Assembly: GCA_036501845.1 (NCBI GenBank)
Contig: DASXZO010000028.1
Coordinates: forward strand, 23,039 to 87,038
Direction of reading: 5' to 3'
Source of the DNA: JBBREP01 sp036501845
Lineage (GTDB): Bacteria > Actinomycetota > Acidimicrobiia > IMCC26256 > PALSA-610
Length of the DNA stretch: 64,000 nucleotides
In this document: positions 35,214-43,537 of the stretch, in pieces
Layout of the letters: the number at the start of each line of letters is the position of its first letter
Position numbering within the stretch: position 1 is the stretch's first letter
The notes under the pieces: model-generated
Seen by the model: only the letters and a program-made list of their open reading frames with translations
What the model was told of the DNA's origin: nothing
The model's database searches: none
Made by a program: the position numbers and the translations under genes

Positions 35214-36328
35214 CAGTTCGCAGCCGCCGCGGCGCGATCCTTGGCCACCTCGTCATACGCGGCGTAGTCGCTTCCCGTGTCGTCGGCGAACTCGAACGCC
35301 AGCAGGCCGGCCTCACCCCATGCCTTGCGCAGATGCCCGTTGTTGGCGTCGAGCAGGCCGAGCTTGCGCACGTTCGGCACGAGCTTGGCGTAGAACGCGT
35401 TCTGGAACCCGATGGCGAGCGGCGTGCCGCGCTGCTGGGCGGCCTCCATGAGCGACGGCCGCACGGCGTCGACGCTCGTGCCCATGCGCTCCCAGATCTC
35501 GGGCGTCGTGGAGCGCGATCGACTTCGCAGGGTGTTGTCGAGCAGGAAGTCCTGGCGGTCCTTGAGCTCGGCTTCACTCATGTGCTCGTACACCTCGGCC
35601 AGGCTCAGCACACCGAACGCAACGTGGCGCGCCTCGTCCGACATCACGTAGCGGAGCAACTTCTTGAGCAGTGGCTCGTCGGTGGTGCGCAGCATCGCGC
35701 CGAACGCCGCCAGTGCGAGCGACTCGATCACGATCTGCATGCCGAGGTATGCGATGTCCCAGCGACTGTCGGCGATCAGCGCGTCGATCTGCTGCTCGAG
35801 GAACGGGCTCATGGGATAGGCCTCGCCGAGCTTGGTGTGCAGATACTTGGCGAAGACCTCGGTGTGGCGAGCCTCGTCCATCGTTTGGGTGGCCGCGTAG
35901 TACTTGGCGTCGATCCACGGCACGGTCTCGACGATCTTGGCCGCCACCATCATGGCGCCTTGCTCACCGTGCATGAACTGGCTGAGCTGGGCCTTGAGCG
36001 ACTCGATGCCGAGCTCCGTGAACTCCTTCTCGCCCCATGAGCGCAGGGGAGAGCCGTCCACTTGGGCCGCGGCACGCGCGATGTCGACGATGAACGTGCC
36101 CTGCGGCGATGTGGCCACGAGTGCTTCGGGATCGACGTCGATCGACCAGTCGAGGTCGGTCACCGAGTTCCACTGCGACGCCATCGCCTTGTTGTAGAGC
36201 GTCACGAGTTGTTCGCGGCTGCGGTCGTAGTTCCACAGGAAGATCCGCTGCGCGTTGTCGTCGATCAGCTTGATCGTGGTGTCGACGGTGTTGCGGTCGG
36301 GCAGGTGCGTGGAATCCGTGGGGGTCAC
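35213..36328 (-). CDS. Ferritin-like di-iron oxygenase-type protein
   Basis: This 371-residue four-helix-bundle protein has a complete carboxylate-bridged di-iron site. Glu122 is followed 30 residues later by Glu152-x-x-His155, and Glu202 by Glu232-x-x-His235, two E-x29-ExxH units (MHGEQGAMM, DEARHTEVF, IESLALAAF, DEARHVAFG). This is the geometry of ribonucleotide-reductase-R2-like oxidases and some N-oxygenases and fatty-acyl oxygenases. The GTG start at 36328 has AAAGGAG 6 nt upstream. It is the first gene of the operon; its stop overlaps the thiolase start. It probably oxidises the substrate that the ligase and aldolase handle. Confidence 0.88.
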   Translation of the reverse strand: MTPTDSTHLPDRNTVDTTIKLIDDNAQRIFLWNYDRSREQLVTLYNKAMASQWNSVTDLDWSIDVDPEALVATSPQGTFIVDIARAAAQVDGSPLRSWGEKEFTELGIESLKAQLSQFMHGEQGAMMVAAKIVETVPWIDAKYYAATQTMDEARHTEVFAKYLHTKLGEAYPMSPFLEQQIDALIADSRWDIAYLGMQIVIESLALAAFGAMLRTTDEPLLKKLLRYVMSDEARHVAFGVLSLAEVYEHMSEAELKDRQDFLLDNTLRSRSRSTTPEIWERMGTSVDAVRPSLMEAAQQRGTPLAIGFQNAFYAKLVPNVRKLGLLDANNGHLRKAWGEAGLLAFEFADDTGSDYAAYDEVAKDRAAAAAN

Positions 36329-36444
36329 GAGTTGCTCCTTTGCTCGTCCGCGGCGGTGCCGGCCACGATCCGAGTGGTGAGATCGTTTCACGCGGACGGG
36401 TCGGGCGCGTTGCTGCTTGCATCGCCAGGCCGCGCTCGGTAGGA

Positions 36445-36465
36445 TACGCAGTATGCAACTGAGTA
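36445..36465. promoter_or_regulatory. Palindromic PadR operator candidate
   Basis: TACGCAGT-ATGCA-ACTGAGTA is an inverted repeat with 7 of 8 arm bases matching. It ends 13 bases before the PadR start and lies between the divergent di-iron operon and the PadR-ABC operon. PadR proteins usually repress their own operon at such sites. Confidence 0.6.
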
Positions 36466-36478
36466 AAGTGAACGCCCC

Positions 36479-37066
36479 GTGAGCGTGCGCCATGCCCTGT
36501 TGGCCCTGCTCAGCGAGGGTCCGAAGTACGGGCTGCAGCTGCGCCAGGAGTTCGAAGCCGACACAGGGGAGGTGTGGCCGCTCAACGTCGGCCAGGTGTA
36601 CTCCACCCTGCAGCGCCTGGAGCGCGACGGCCTGGTCGAGTCCGACGAGGCCGATGTCGACGGCCCGCAGAAGCGGTTCCGGGTCACGCCCGCGGGCCGT
36701 ATCGAGCTCGACGGTTGGCTGCACACGCCGCCGGACTTGTCGTCACCGCCCCGCGACGAGCTGGTGATCAAGGTGCTCGTGGCCACGCGCGTTCCCGACG
36801 TGGACGTGCGCGAGGTGATGCAGGCGCACCGCCGCTATTTGGTGCAGCTCATGCAGCAATGGACGCATCTGAAGGAAGACCTTGCCGACCGTGATCTCGG
36901 CTTCGCGCTCGTGGTCGACGCCGAGTTGTTCCGGCTCGATTCGGTGATCCGCTGGCTCGACGCGGCCGATGGCCGGCTGAAGCGCGCGAGCGCGGAGCCG
37001 CCGGAACCCGCAGCGCCTAGCCGGCCGTTGCCCAAACCCCGCAAGCGCGTGGAGGTGCAGCCGTGA
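36479..37066 (+). CDS. PadR-family transcriptional regulator
   Basis: This 195-residue PadR protein has an N-terminal winged helix (SVRHALLALLSEGPKYGLQL, VGQVYSTLQRLERDGLVESD) and a wing with KRFRVTPAGRIELDGWL. A C-terminal helical dimerisation domain spans about residues 85-165, and a Pro/Lys-rich tail follows. The start is GTG 36479. Its stop overlaps the ABC ATPase start (GTGA), the usual arrangement in which PadR represses a drug- or peptide-sensing ABC exporter. The palindrome at 36445-36465 is the probable operator. Confidence 0.93.
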   Translation: MSVRHALLALLSEGPKYGLQLRQEFEADTGEVWPLNVGQVYSTLQRLERDGLVESDEADVDGPQKRFRVTPAGRIELDGWLHTPPDLSSPPRDELVIKVLVATRVPDVDVREVMQAHRRYLVQLMQQWTHLKEDLADRDLGFALVVDAELFRLDSVIRWLDAADGRLKRASAEPPEPAAPSRPLPKPRKRVEVQP

Positions 37067-37785
37067 GTGCTCTGAAGCTCTGCGGTGTGTCGCGCACCTA
37101 CGGCGAAGGTGCAGCCGGTGTCGTCGCCCTGCAAGAGGTCGATCTCGAAGTGCAGACGGGCGAGCTGGTGGCGGTGATGGGTCCGAGCGGATCGGGCAAG
37201 AGCACGTTGCTCACGATCGCGGGCACGCTGGAAGATCCAAGCTCGGGCGAGGTGCTCGTGGGCGACGTCGCGGTGTCGAGCATGTCGCGCGACGACAAGG
37301 CGCGACTCCGTCGGCAGTCGATCGGCTACGTGTTCCAGGACTACAACCTGCTCGCCGGGCTCACCGCCGCCGAGAACGTGTCGCTCCCGCTCGAGCTCGA
37401 CGGGGTTCCCATGCGGACTGCGCGCGTCGCGGCTACCGCTGCGCTCGATCAGCTCGGGTTGGTCGATCAGTCCGACCGATTCCCCGACGAGCTGTCGGGT
37501 GGCGAACGCCAACGCGTTGCCATCGCACGCGCCGTCGTCGGCGACCGGCGGTTGCTCCTCGCCGACGAACCGTCGGGTGCGCTCGACTCGGTCAACGGCG
37601 AGAGCGTGATGAGACTCATTCGCGCCGCGTGCCAGCGAGGTGTGGCGGGCATGGTCGTCACCCACGACGCGCAGCTCGCGTCATGGGCCGACCGCGTGGT
37701 GTTCCTGCGCGACGGGCGAATAGTCGACCAAACCGACCCGCTGCCGCAGCCCGAATCGCTGCTCGCGCGGGGCGCCACCCCGTGA
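37063..37785 (+). CDS. ABC transporter ATPase (MacB/LolD-type)
   Basis: This 240-residue ATPase has Walker A GPSGSGKST, Q-loop YVFQDYNLL, signature LSGGERQRVAIARAV, Walker B LLLADEPSGALD and switch His in VVTHDAQLASWADRVV. The AENVSLPLELDGV segment is characteristic of MacB/LolD/FtsE-type mechanotransmission systems. It overlaps PadR upstream and the FtsX-like permease downstream (GTGA each), forming one operon. It would drive the permease at 37782-40277 to expel a peptide, lipid or antibiotic. Confidence 0.95.
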   Translation: MSALKLCGVSRTYGEGAAGVVALQEVDLEVQTGELVAVMGPSGSGKSTLLTIAGTLEDPSSGEVLVGDVAVSSMSRDDKARLRRQSIGYVFQDYNLLAGLTAAENVSLPLELDGVPMRTARVAATAALDQLGLVDQSDRFPDELSGGERQRVAIARAVVGDRRLLLADEPSGALDSVNGESVMRLIRAACQRGVAGMVVTHDAQLASWADRVVFLRDGRIVDQTDPLPQPESLLARGATP

Positions 37786-40277
37786 CCGCCGTCGCGACGA
37801 CGGCGGACGCGCGCTCGACCCGCCGCGGCGGCGCTCCGGCGCGGCGCGCGATCGTGCGGTGGTCGTTTCGAATGTTCCGTCGTGAGTGGCGGCGCCAAGC
37901 GTTGATCCTTGCGCTCCTCACGGTCGCGGTCGCGGCGACCACCGTCGGTCTCGCGGTGATCACGAACGTGGCCGAACTGCATGCCGACCCGACGTTCGGC
38001 ACTGCGAGCACCATGATCGAGCTCTCCGGTTCCGACCAGCATCTCGCGGCTGACCTCGCAGCGATGCGCCAACGGCTCGGCCCGATCGATGTGGTCGCGC
38101 ATCAACGCGTGCCTGTGCCTGGCTCGGTCTCCACGCTCGACATCCGGGCCGAGAATCCGCACGGTGTGTACGCCGCGCGCACGGTGAGGCTCACCGCAGG
38201 TCATGATCCGACCGGCGCGAGCCAGGTGGCGCTCACGCGCTCGGTCGCGTCGCTGTTCGGTGTGCGCGTGGGCGGATCGTGGAGTGCCGGAGGCACCACG
38301 TACCACGTGGTCGGCACCGTCGAGAACCCGCTCGACCTCTCCGACCAGTTCGCACTCGTGGCGCCCGGCGCGCTCGCCGCACCCACGAACATCAGTGTGC
38401 TCACCAATGCATCGGGCTCGGCAGTGCAGAACTTCAGGCTGCCCCGCAACACAGGTGTGAGCATCGACAGTCGCGGCACCGCGAGCAAGACGTCGATCGA
38501 AGCGGTGATCCTCGCGCTGGCAACCATCGGAATGCTGTTCGTCGGGCTGCTGGCAGTGGCGGGATTTGCCGTAGTCGCGCAGCGGCGCATGCGCGCGTTC
38601 GGCGTGCTCTCGTCGGTGGGCGCCAGCGACCGATCGGTGCGGCTGGTGATGCTCGCGAACGGCGCCGCGGTGGGGCTGACATCGGCCGTGGTCGGCGGCC
38701 TGCTCGGCGTTGGCGTGTGGCTGGCGATCTACCGGCCGATCGAGTCGGTGGTCGACCACCGCATCGACCCGCTCGGTCTTCCGTGGTTCGCGGTGGTGCT
38801 CGGACTCGTGCTCGCGTTCGTCACGTCGGTGCTCGCGGCCTGGTGGCCGGCACGCGCCGCCGCTCGGGTGCCGGTGGTGGCCGCGCTCTCGGGTCGCCCG
38901 CCGGCGCGCCAACCGGCCCACCGGTTCGCGGCGGTCGGCGTGGTCGTGCTCGGCGTCGGGATCGCGCTCCTCGCGTTCACCGACCAGCACCGTGCCGGCT
39001 TCATCATCGGTGGCATCATCGCGTCGGTCGTGGGCCTGTTGCTGCTCGCGCCGCTCGCGATCCAGTGCCTCGCGCTGGCGGCCAAGCGCACCCCGATCTC
39101 GATCCGCCTGGCTCTGCGCGACTTGTCCCGGTACCAGGCGCGCTCGGGCGCCGCGCTCGGCGCCGCAACGCTCGCCATCGCGATCGCCGCGACGATCGCC
39201 ATCAGCGCCGCCGCGGCGCAGACCACCGCATCGAACCCGAACCTTGCGGCCAGCGAGCTGATGCTGTACGTCGGCGCCAAGCCGATCGGACCCGGTGCCA
39301 CGGTTCCGGTACTCGATTCGAGCCAGTCCGCCGCGGTCAACGGAGCCGTCAAGCAGATCGCGACGTCACTGCACACGAGCGCGCTCGAGCTCGAAGCGCC
39401 CTACAACCCGTCCGGGCCGATACAGACCCCAGGGCAAGGTCCCGGCGACGAGCTCGGCGGCCGTAGCGTGGTGAGTCTTGCCCACGTATTTCCGGAGGGT
39501 CAGGGCATCGAGATCGATGCGGCCGCGAACGTCTATGTCGGTACGCCTGCGGTCCTCGCGCAATTCGGCATTCGGCCGAGTTCGATCCGCACCACATCCG
39601 AGTTCATCACTTCTCGCACTGATCTCTCGAAGATGTCGGTGTTCGATCCGTCCCTACGTTCCAACCGGGCACCCTTGGTCTCGTCGATGCAGATCGTCAA
39701 GCAGCTGCCTCGATACCAATCGGATCCGAATGTGCTCATCACGCCGTATGGCTTGCACAAGCTCGGTTTCGCGGCGATGCCCGAGGCATGGCTGTTTCAC
39801 ACGCCCGCCGCGCTGAGCTCGGCTCAGATCGCCGCGGCCCGGCGGGCCGCGGCATCGGCCGGACTCGTGATCGAGACCCGCTCGGCGCCGAAGTCGTTCG
39901 CGCCGCTGCGGAACTGGTCGACCGCGGCCGGGATCCTCGTGGCCCTCGGCGTGCTCGCGATGACTGTCGGCCTCATACGGAGCGAAGCCGGTCGCGACCT
40001 GCGCACGCTCACCGCCACCGGCGCGAGCCGGCGGACGCGTCGCAACATCACGGGCGCGTCCACCGGCGCACTCGGGGTGCTCGCCGCCGTGATGGGCACG
40101 GCGGGTGCGTATGCCGCGTTGCTCGCGTGGCACCGCAGCGACCTGCATCCGCTCACGCATGTGCCGTGGGTGAATCTCGCGCTGATCGTCGTCGCGCTCC
40201 CTGCGTTGGCCGTTGCGTCGGGTTGGCTCGTCGCGGGCCGGGAGCCTCCGGTGGTGAGCCGCCAGCCCCTGGAGTAG
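37782..40277 (+). CDS. FtsX/MacB-like ABC permease
   Basis: This 831-residue membrane protein has the duplicated FtsX arrangement: an N-terminal helix (about residues 35-60), a large periplasmic-type domain (about 65-235), three helices ending near 370, two further helices, a second extracytoplasmic domain (about 475-725) and three final helices. RMRAFGVLSSVGASDRSVR is the conserved coupling-helix region; the second copy is degenerate (RDLRTLTATGASRRTRR). The start is GTG 37782, overlapping the ATPase stop. Together with the ATPase it forms a Type VII-like exporter under PadR control. The substrate is unknown. Confidence 0.9.
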   Translation: MTAVATTADARSTRRGGAPARRAIVRWSFRMFRREWRRQALILALLTVAVAATTVGLAVITNVAELHADPTFGTASTMIELSGSDQHLAADLAAMRQRLGPIDVVAHQRVPVPGSVSTLDIRAENPHGVYAARTVRLTAGHDPTGASQVALTRSVASLFGVRVGGSWSAGGTTYHVVGTVENPLDLSDQFALVAPGALAAPTNISVLTNASGSAVQNFRLPRNTGVSIDSRGTASKTSIEAVILALATIGMLFVGLLAVAGFAVVAQRRMRAFGVLSSVGASDRSVRLVMLANGAAVGLTSAVVGGLLGVGVWLAIYRPIESVVDHRIDPLGLPWFAVVLGLVLAFVTSVLAAWWPARAAARVPVVAALSGRPPARQPAHRFAAVGVVVLGVGIALLAFTDQHRAGFIIGGIIASVVGLLLLAPLAIQCLALAAKRTPISIRLALRDLSRYQARSGAALGAATLAIAIAATIAISAAAAQTTASNPNLAASELMLYVGAKPIGPGATVPVLDSSQSAAVNGAVKQIATSLHTSALELEAPYNPSGPIQTPGQGPGDELGGRSVVSLAHVFPEGQGIEIDAAANVYVGTPAVLAQFGIRPSSIRTTSEFITSRTDLSKMSVFDPSLRSNRAPLVSSMQIVKQLPRYQSDPNVLITPYGLHKLGFAAMPEAWLFHTPAALSSAQIAAARRAAASAGLVIETRSAPKSFAPLRNWSTAAGILVALGVLAMTVGLIRSEAGRDLRTLTATGASRRTRRNITGASTGALGVLAAVMGTAGAYAALLAWHRSDLHPLTHVPWVNLALIVVALPALAVASGWLVAGREPPVVSRQPLE

Positions 40278-40287
40278 CCGTCGACCG

Positions 40288-40785
40288 TTACCGGGGGTCG
40301 CGCGGTTCGAGGATCTGTTCACGAAGGATGTCGGCGTGGCCACAGTGCTGGGCGAGCTCACGCAGCACGTGGAGGTAGACCCACCGCAACGGCAGCGGAC
40401 CGCGGCGATTGCCGGTGACGAGATCGTCGAGGTCGAGGGCTGCCGCGGCGCGCCGCGAGTGGGCACACGCGGCGCCATGCATCGCAAGCACCGACGCGAT
40501 GGTGTCGCCGTCGGCGAGCTCGAAGCTCGACGCGGCATTCGCGGCCATGCCGAGCTCCGCGTTCGACGCGCCACTGATGCCTTGGCCGAACCAGATCTGT
40601 TCCACAAAGGTCGCGTGCTTCACGAGCCCCAACAGCGTCGTATCCGAGCGCACCATGCGCCGTCTTGCTTGCTCCTCGGTCACACCTTCCAGGCATGTGG
40701 CGAGTTCGGCACGGTGTTCGTCGACGAACACATCCAGCTGCTCTCGCAACGGCAGGGCGTACGTGGTGGGCGTGTCGGTGTCCAT
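40288..40785 (-). CDS. DinB/DUF664-family protein
   Basis: This 165-residue four-helix-bundle protein of the DinB superfamily likely binds a metal. It has LREQLDVFVDEHRAELATCL at the start, the DTTLLGLVKHATFVEQIWFG helix with one metal His, and RWVYLHVLRELAQHCGHADI with two His at the end. These three His residues are the usual metal triad. Actinobacterial DinB proteins are often mycothiol- or bacillithiol-dependent transferases. ATG 40785 was chosen because upstream frame sequence is not coding-like. It converges on the permease gene with only 10 bases between them. Confidence 0.88.
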   Translation of the reverse strand: MDTDTPTTYALPLREQLDVFVDEHRAELATCLEGVTEEQARRRMVRSDTTLLGLVKHATFVEQIWFGQGISGASNAELGMAANAASSFELADGDTIASVLAMHGAACAHSRRAAAALDLDDLVTGNRRGPLPLRWVYLHVLRELAQHCGHADILREQILEPRDPR

Positions 40786-40808
40786 GCTGTGGAGAGTCCA
40801 GCAGATCA

Positions 40809-40828
40809 CGCCGACGCGTGGGTCGGCG
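40809..40828. repeat. Perfect 7-bp inverted repeat upstream of dinB-like gene
   Basis: CGCCGAC / GTCGGCG with a 6-nt spacer lies 24 bases upstream of the DinB-family start, in the 129-base divergent region before the small basic protein gene. It may be an operator or a hairpin in the leader; no regulator is adjacent. Confidence 0.35.
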
Positions 40829-40914
40829 CGCCGGTTAACGTCGCCATGGCTGGCACCGAACGCAGCGACCGCGCAGCCGCGACCGCCCGAACCGATGAGT
40901 GAAGTGGAGTCGCA

Positions 40915-41031
40915 ATGGGAGACAAGTCCCCGAAGAAGGACAACGCCAAGAAGCCGGCGAAGTCGTTGAAGGAGAAGCGCGCCGACAAGCAGTCGAAGCG
41001 CGATCAGAAGCGACCTGGCTTCGGCGGCTGA
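40915..41031 (+). CDS. Small Lys-rich protein (38 residues)
   Basis: This 38-residue, strongly basic protein begins MGDKSPKKDNAKKPAKSLKE and ends KRPGFGG. A GGAG site lies about 5 nt before the ATG. I recall near-identical short proteins (MGDKSPK... KSLKEKRA...) in many actinobacterial genomes, always annotated hypothetical. The composition suggests a disordered nucleic-acid- or ribosome-associated peptide (inference). The frame is short but is supported by the ribosome binding site and this recurrence. Confidence 0.75.
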   Translation: MGDKSPKKDNAKKPAKSLKEKRADKQSKRDQKRPGFGG

Positions 41032-41080
41032 CCCACGCGCTACGTCCTCGAGAGACGTCGCGGTTGAACTGCGGCGCTCG

Positions 41081-41812
41081 ATGACCGGCCTCGCCGAGGA
41101 TCTCGAGGTTGGCGTGCGAGGATCGCAGCTCCACGCGCAACGGTGGGGATCGCGCGCGGCGCCGCTGGTGATCGGTTTCCCGGGGCTCAGCGGCACCGCC
41201 GAGCGGTGTTCACTCCTCGGTGAGCGCATCGGCGGCGACGAGCTGCAGCTGGTCGCGCTCGATCCGCGTGGCCGCGGCAAGAGCGACACGACTGCGCCAG
41301 GCAGCTACGGGTGGGAGAACCACGCGCGCGACGCGCTTGCTGTGGCCGATGCGCTCGGTTTCGAGCGGTTCAGCATGATCGGCATGTCGATGGGTGGGTC
41401 GGTCGCGATGAAGACCGCGGAGCTCGACGCGACCAGGCTCGATCGGGTCGTGTTGATCGACATCGCCGGACGCGTCGATCGCGGCGTTGGGGCGGTGATC
41501 GCCGGCGAGATCGACAACTTGGGCCTGTACCACGACCCGGCCGACCCTGCGGCCGTCGAAGAAGACCGGGCGTACACCTTCTCGCAAGATCCCTACGACC
41601 GTTGGCGGTTTCTGACGATGCCGACGCTGCTCGTGCGCGCAACTCGAGAGATGCGGCCGGGTTGCGGGTTCGTCGTGCCGGTGGCCGATCGAGACCGCTT
41701 CGTTCGAGAAGTGCCCAAGGCCATACTCGTCGAGGTCGACGCCGATCATCGCACGATCGCAGATCACCCCGACACCGCGCACGCGATCCGGTCGTTCCTG
41801 GTTCCGTCGTAG
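41081..41812 (+). CDS. Alpha/beta hydrolase
   Basis: This 243-residue hydrolase has the nucleophile elbow GMSMGG (in SMIGMSMGGSVAM), an oxyanion strand PLVIGFPGLSGT and LDPRGRGKSDTTAPG, the typical small-hydrolase loop. The C-terminal His lies in VDADHRTIADHPD. The lid domain is short. It resembles lactonases and C-C bond hydrolases of catabolic pathways. The start is ATG 41081. It lies 49 bases after the small basic protein gene, in the same direction, and converges on the MFS gene. Confidence 0.9.
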   Translation: MTGLAEDLEVGVRGSQLHAQRWGSRAAPLVIGFPGLSGTAERCSLLGERIGGDELQLVALDPRGRGKSDTTAPGSYGWENHARDALAVADALGFERFSMIGMSMGGSVAMKTAELDATRLDRVVLIDIAGRVDRGVGAVIAGEIDNLGLYHDPADPAAVEEDRAYTFSQDPYDRWRFLTMPTLLVRATREMRPGCGFVVPVADRDRFVREVPKAILVEVDADHRTIADHPDTAHAIRSFLVPS

Positions 41813-41851
41813 CGCACCGAGCCCCACGGCGCTCAACGCATCCGTCGTGAG

Positions 41852-43426
41852 TTACTCGACGCTTGCCACCGATTCACTGACGAGTTCCGACTCCAGGAGC
41901 GCGAACTCGTAGTCGGGAGCGGTCGGGTCGTTCTGCAAGCTGCCGCGTGGGCCGACGTGCGGGATCAGGAACGACAGCGCGCAGGCGACGTAGAGCACCA
42001 CCGACGCGAAGATCAGCGGCGCGCGCGCTGCGTCGACGACTGCGTTGCGGCTCGTCTGCGTGCTCAACATCGCGCTGATCACCGCAATACCGAGCGATGC
42101 GCCGATCATGCGGACCGTCGTGTTGGCGCCGCTCGCCGCGCCCGACGCTTCCGGCGGCACATCCGAGAGGATCACGTTGTTGAGCTGGGAACCGGCGAAG
42201 CCGATGCCGACGCCCACCAGAACGAAGCCGGGCAAGAGCGCGAGGAACGACAGTCCAGGTGTGTCGGCGACGGCACACACACCCAGGCCGGTGGCCACGA
42301 GGAACAGTCCGGCGCGCACCACGTTCGTGGTGCCGGCACGACGGGTCAGCCAGTTGCCGAGCTGCGACCCGATGACGATGGCAACGCCGGATGGCACCAA
42401 CCAGAGCCCCGTGTCGATCGCGCTGAGGTGGCGACCGTCCTGGAGCACCACCGACATGACGAGCAGGAACGCAACCTGTCCCATCGCCATCATCAGGAGC
42501 GTGATCGTTCCGTACCGGAACGTGCGCCGGCGCAGGTTCGAGAAGGCAAACAGCGGCCCGCGGTCGGCACGTTCCTTGAACTGTTGCACGAGGTAGAACG
42601 CGTAGAGCAGCGCCGCGGCGAGCAGGAACGCGAACGGCACGACCGAGACCGGCAGCGAGGCCGACCAGATCGTTGCGCCGCCGATCACGAGCGGTTCCTT
42701 GATCGACCACCATCCGTAGGTGCTGCCTTCACTGATCCCGAACACGAGCATGAACATGCCCGATGCGATCAGCAGCGCGCCGGGCCCGTCGATGCGTTCA
42801 CGACGGTTCGATTGGGGAGTGCGGCGCACGAACAGCAGCGCGCCGAGCATCGCAAGTGGCGCGACGACCACGTTCACACGGAACGCCCAGCGCCACGAGT
42901 AGTTCGTGGTGAGGAACCCGCCGAGCAGCGGACCGAACGCGACTGCAGCACCGAGCACGGCACCCCAGGCCGCGAACGCGGTGGCACGTTCGCGGCCGGC
43001 GAACGTGCTCGACATGATGCTCATCGTCGCCGGCAGCATGAGCGACGCGCCTGTGCCTTCGATGATCGCTTCGCCGATCACGAGCGATGGCACGCCGGTG
43101 GACAGCGACGCGATCAGCGAGCCGAGCGCGAACAGTCCGGCACCGATGATGAACATGTTGCGCGCCCCGAAGATGTCGCCGAGCCGCCCACCGATGATGA
43201 GCAACGCCGCGAACGTGAGGCTGTAGCCGGTGATCACCCACTGCAGGCTGGGGAGCGTCGTGTGGAACTCCCGCAGGATCGTGGGGATCGCCACGTTCAG
43301 CACGGTGCTGTCGAGACCGGCGATCAGCACCGCGGCGAGCATGATGCCGAGCGTGATCCAGCGGCGTGGATCCTGCATCGGATCGCCCGCGGTCGCGGTG
43401 GCGGAACTTGGTTCAAGGTCTTGCAT
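41852..43426 (-). CDS. MFS drug exporter, DHA2 (EmrB/QacA) family
   Basis: This 524-residue, 14-helix exporter shows GLDSTVLNVAIPTIL (helix 1 Asp), motif A in GGRLGDIFGARNMFIIG, and the helix 5 motif C region VLGAAVAFGPLLGGFL with the antiporter Gly/Pro pattern. The C-terminal 30 residues are acidic and cytoplasmic. It is divergent from a TetR gene with a near-perfect 38-bp palindromic region between them, so TetR probably represses the pump until its substrate appears. It is a different pump from the MarR-linked one at 15324-17177. Confidence 0.93.
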   Translation of the reverse strand: MQDLEPSSATATAGDPMQDPRRWITLGIMLAAVLIAGLDSTVLNVAIPTILREFHTTLPSLQWVITGYSLTFAALLIIGGRLGDIFGARNMFIIGAGLFALGSLIASLSTGVPSLVIGEAIIEGTGASLMLPATMSIMSSTFAGRERATAFAAWGAVLGAAVAFGPLLGGFLTTNYSWRWAFRVNVVVAPLAMLGALLFVRRTPQSNRRERIDGPGALLIASGMFMLVFGISEGSTYGWWSIKEPLVIGGATIWSASLPVSVVPFAFLLAAALLYAFYLVQQFKERADRGPLFAFSNLRRRTFRYGTITLLMMAMGQVAFLLVMSVVLQDGRHLSAIDTGLWLVPSGVAIVIGSQLGNWLTRRAGTTNVVRAGLFLVATGLGVCAVADTPGLSFLALLPGFVLVGVGIGFAGSQLNNVILSDVPPEASGAASGANTTVRMIGASLGIAVISAMLSTQTSRNAVVDAARAPLIFASVVLYVACALSFLIPHVGPRGSLQNDPTAPDYEFALLESELVSESVASVE

Positions 43427-43453
43427 GAGGCCCTCTCGGACGCCGACGACAAG

Positions 43454-43491
43454 CGGAACGTCCTTCCGCTATGATACGGAAGGAAGTTCCG
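43454..43491. promoter_or_regulatory. Long palindromic TetR operator
   Basis: CGGAACGTCCTTCCG (43454-43468) and CGGAAGGAAGTTCCG (43477-43491) form an inverted repeat matching at 14 of 15 positions with an 8-bp spacer; the match extends outward to 16 of 18. It lies between the divergent MFS and TetR genes, the classic place for a TetR operator. Confidence 0.75.
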
Positions 43492-43537
43492 GTTACCAAA
43501 TCAGTCTTCGAATCCGCAGGTCGGGGAGGTGCAGGCG

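Noticed and set aside
41957..43474. A 505-codon plus-strand frame opposite the second MFS pump
   Set aside because: Same reason: charged antisense shadow of membrane helices.
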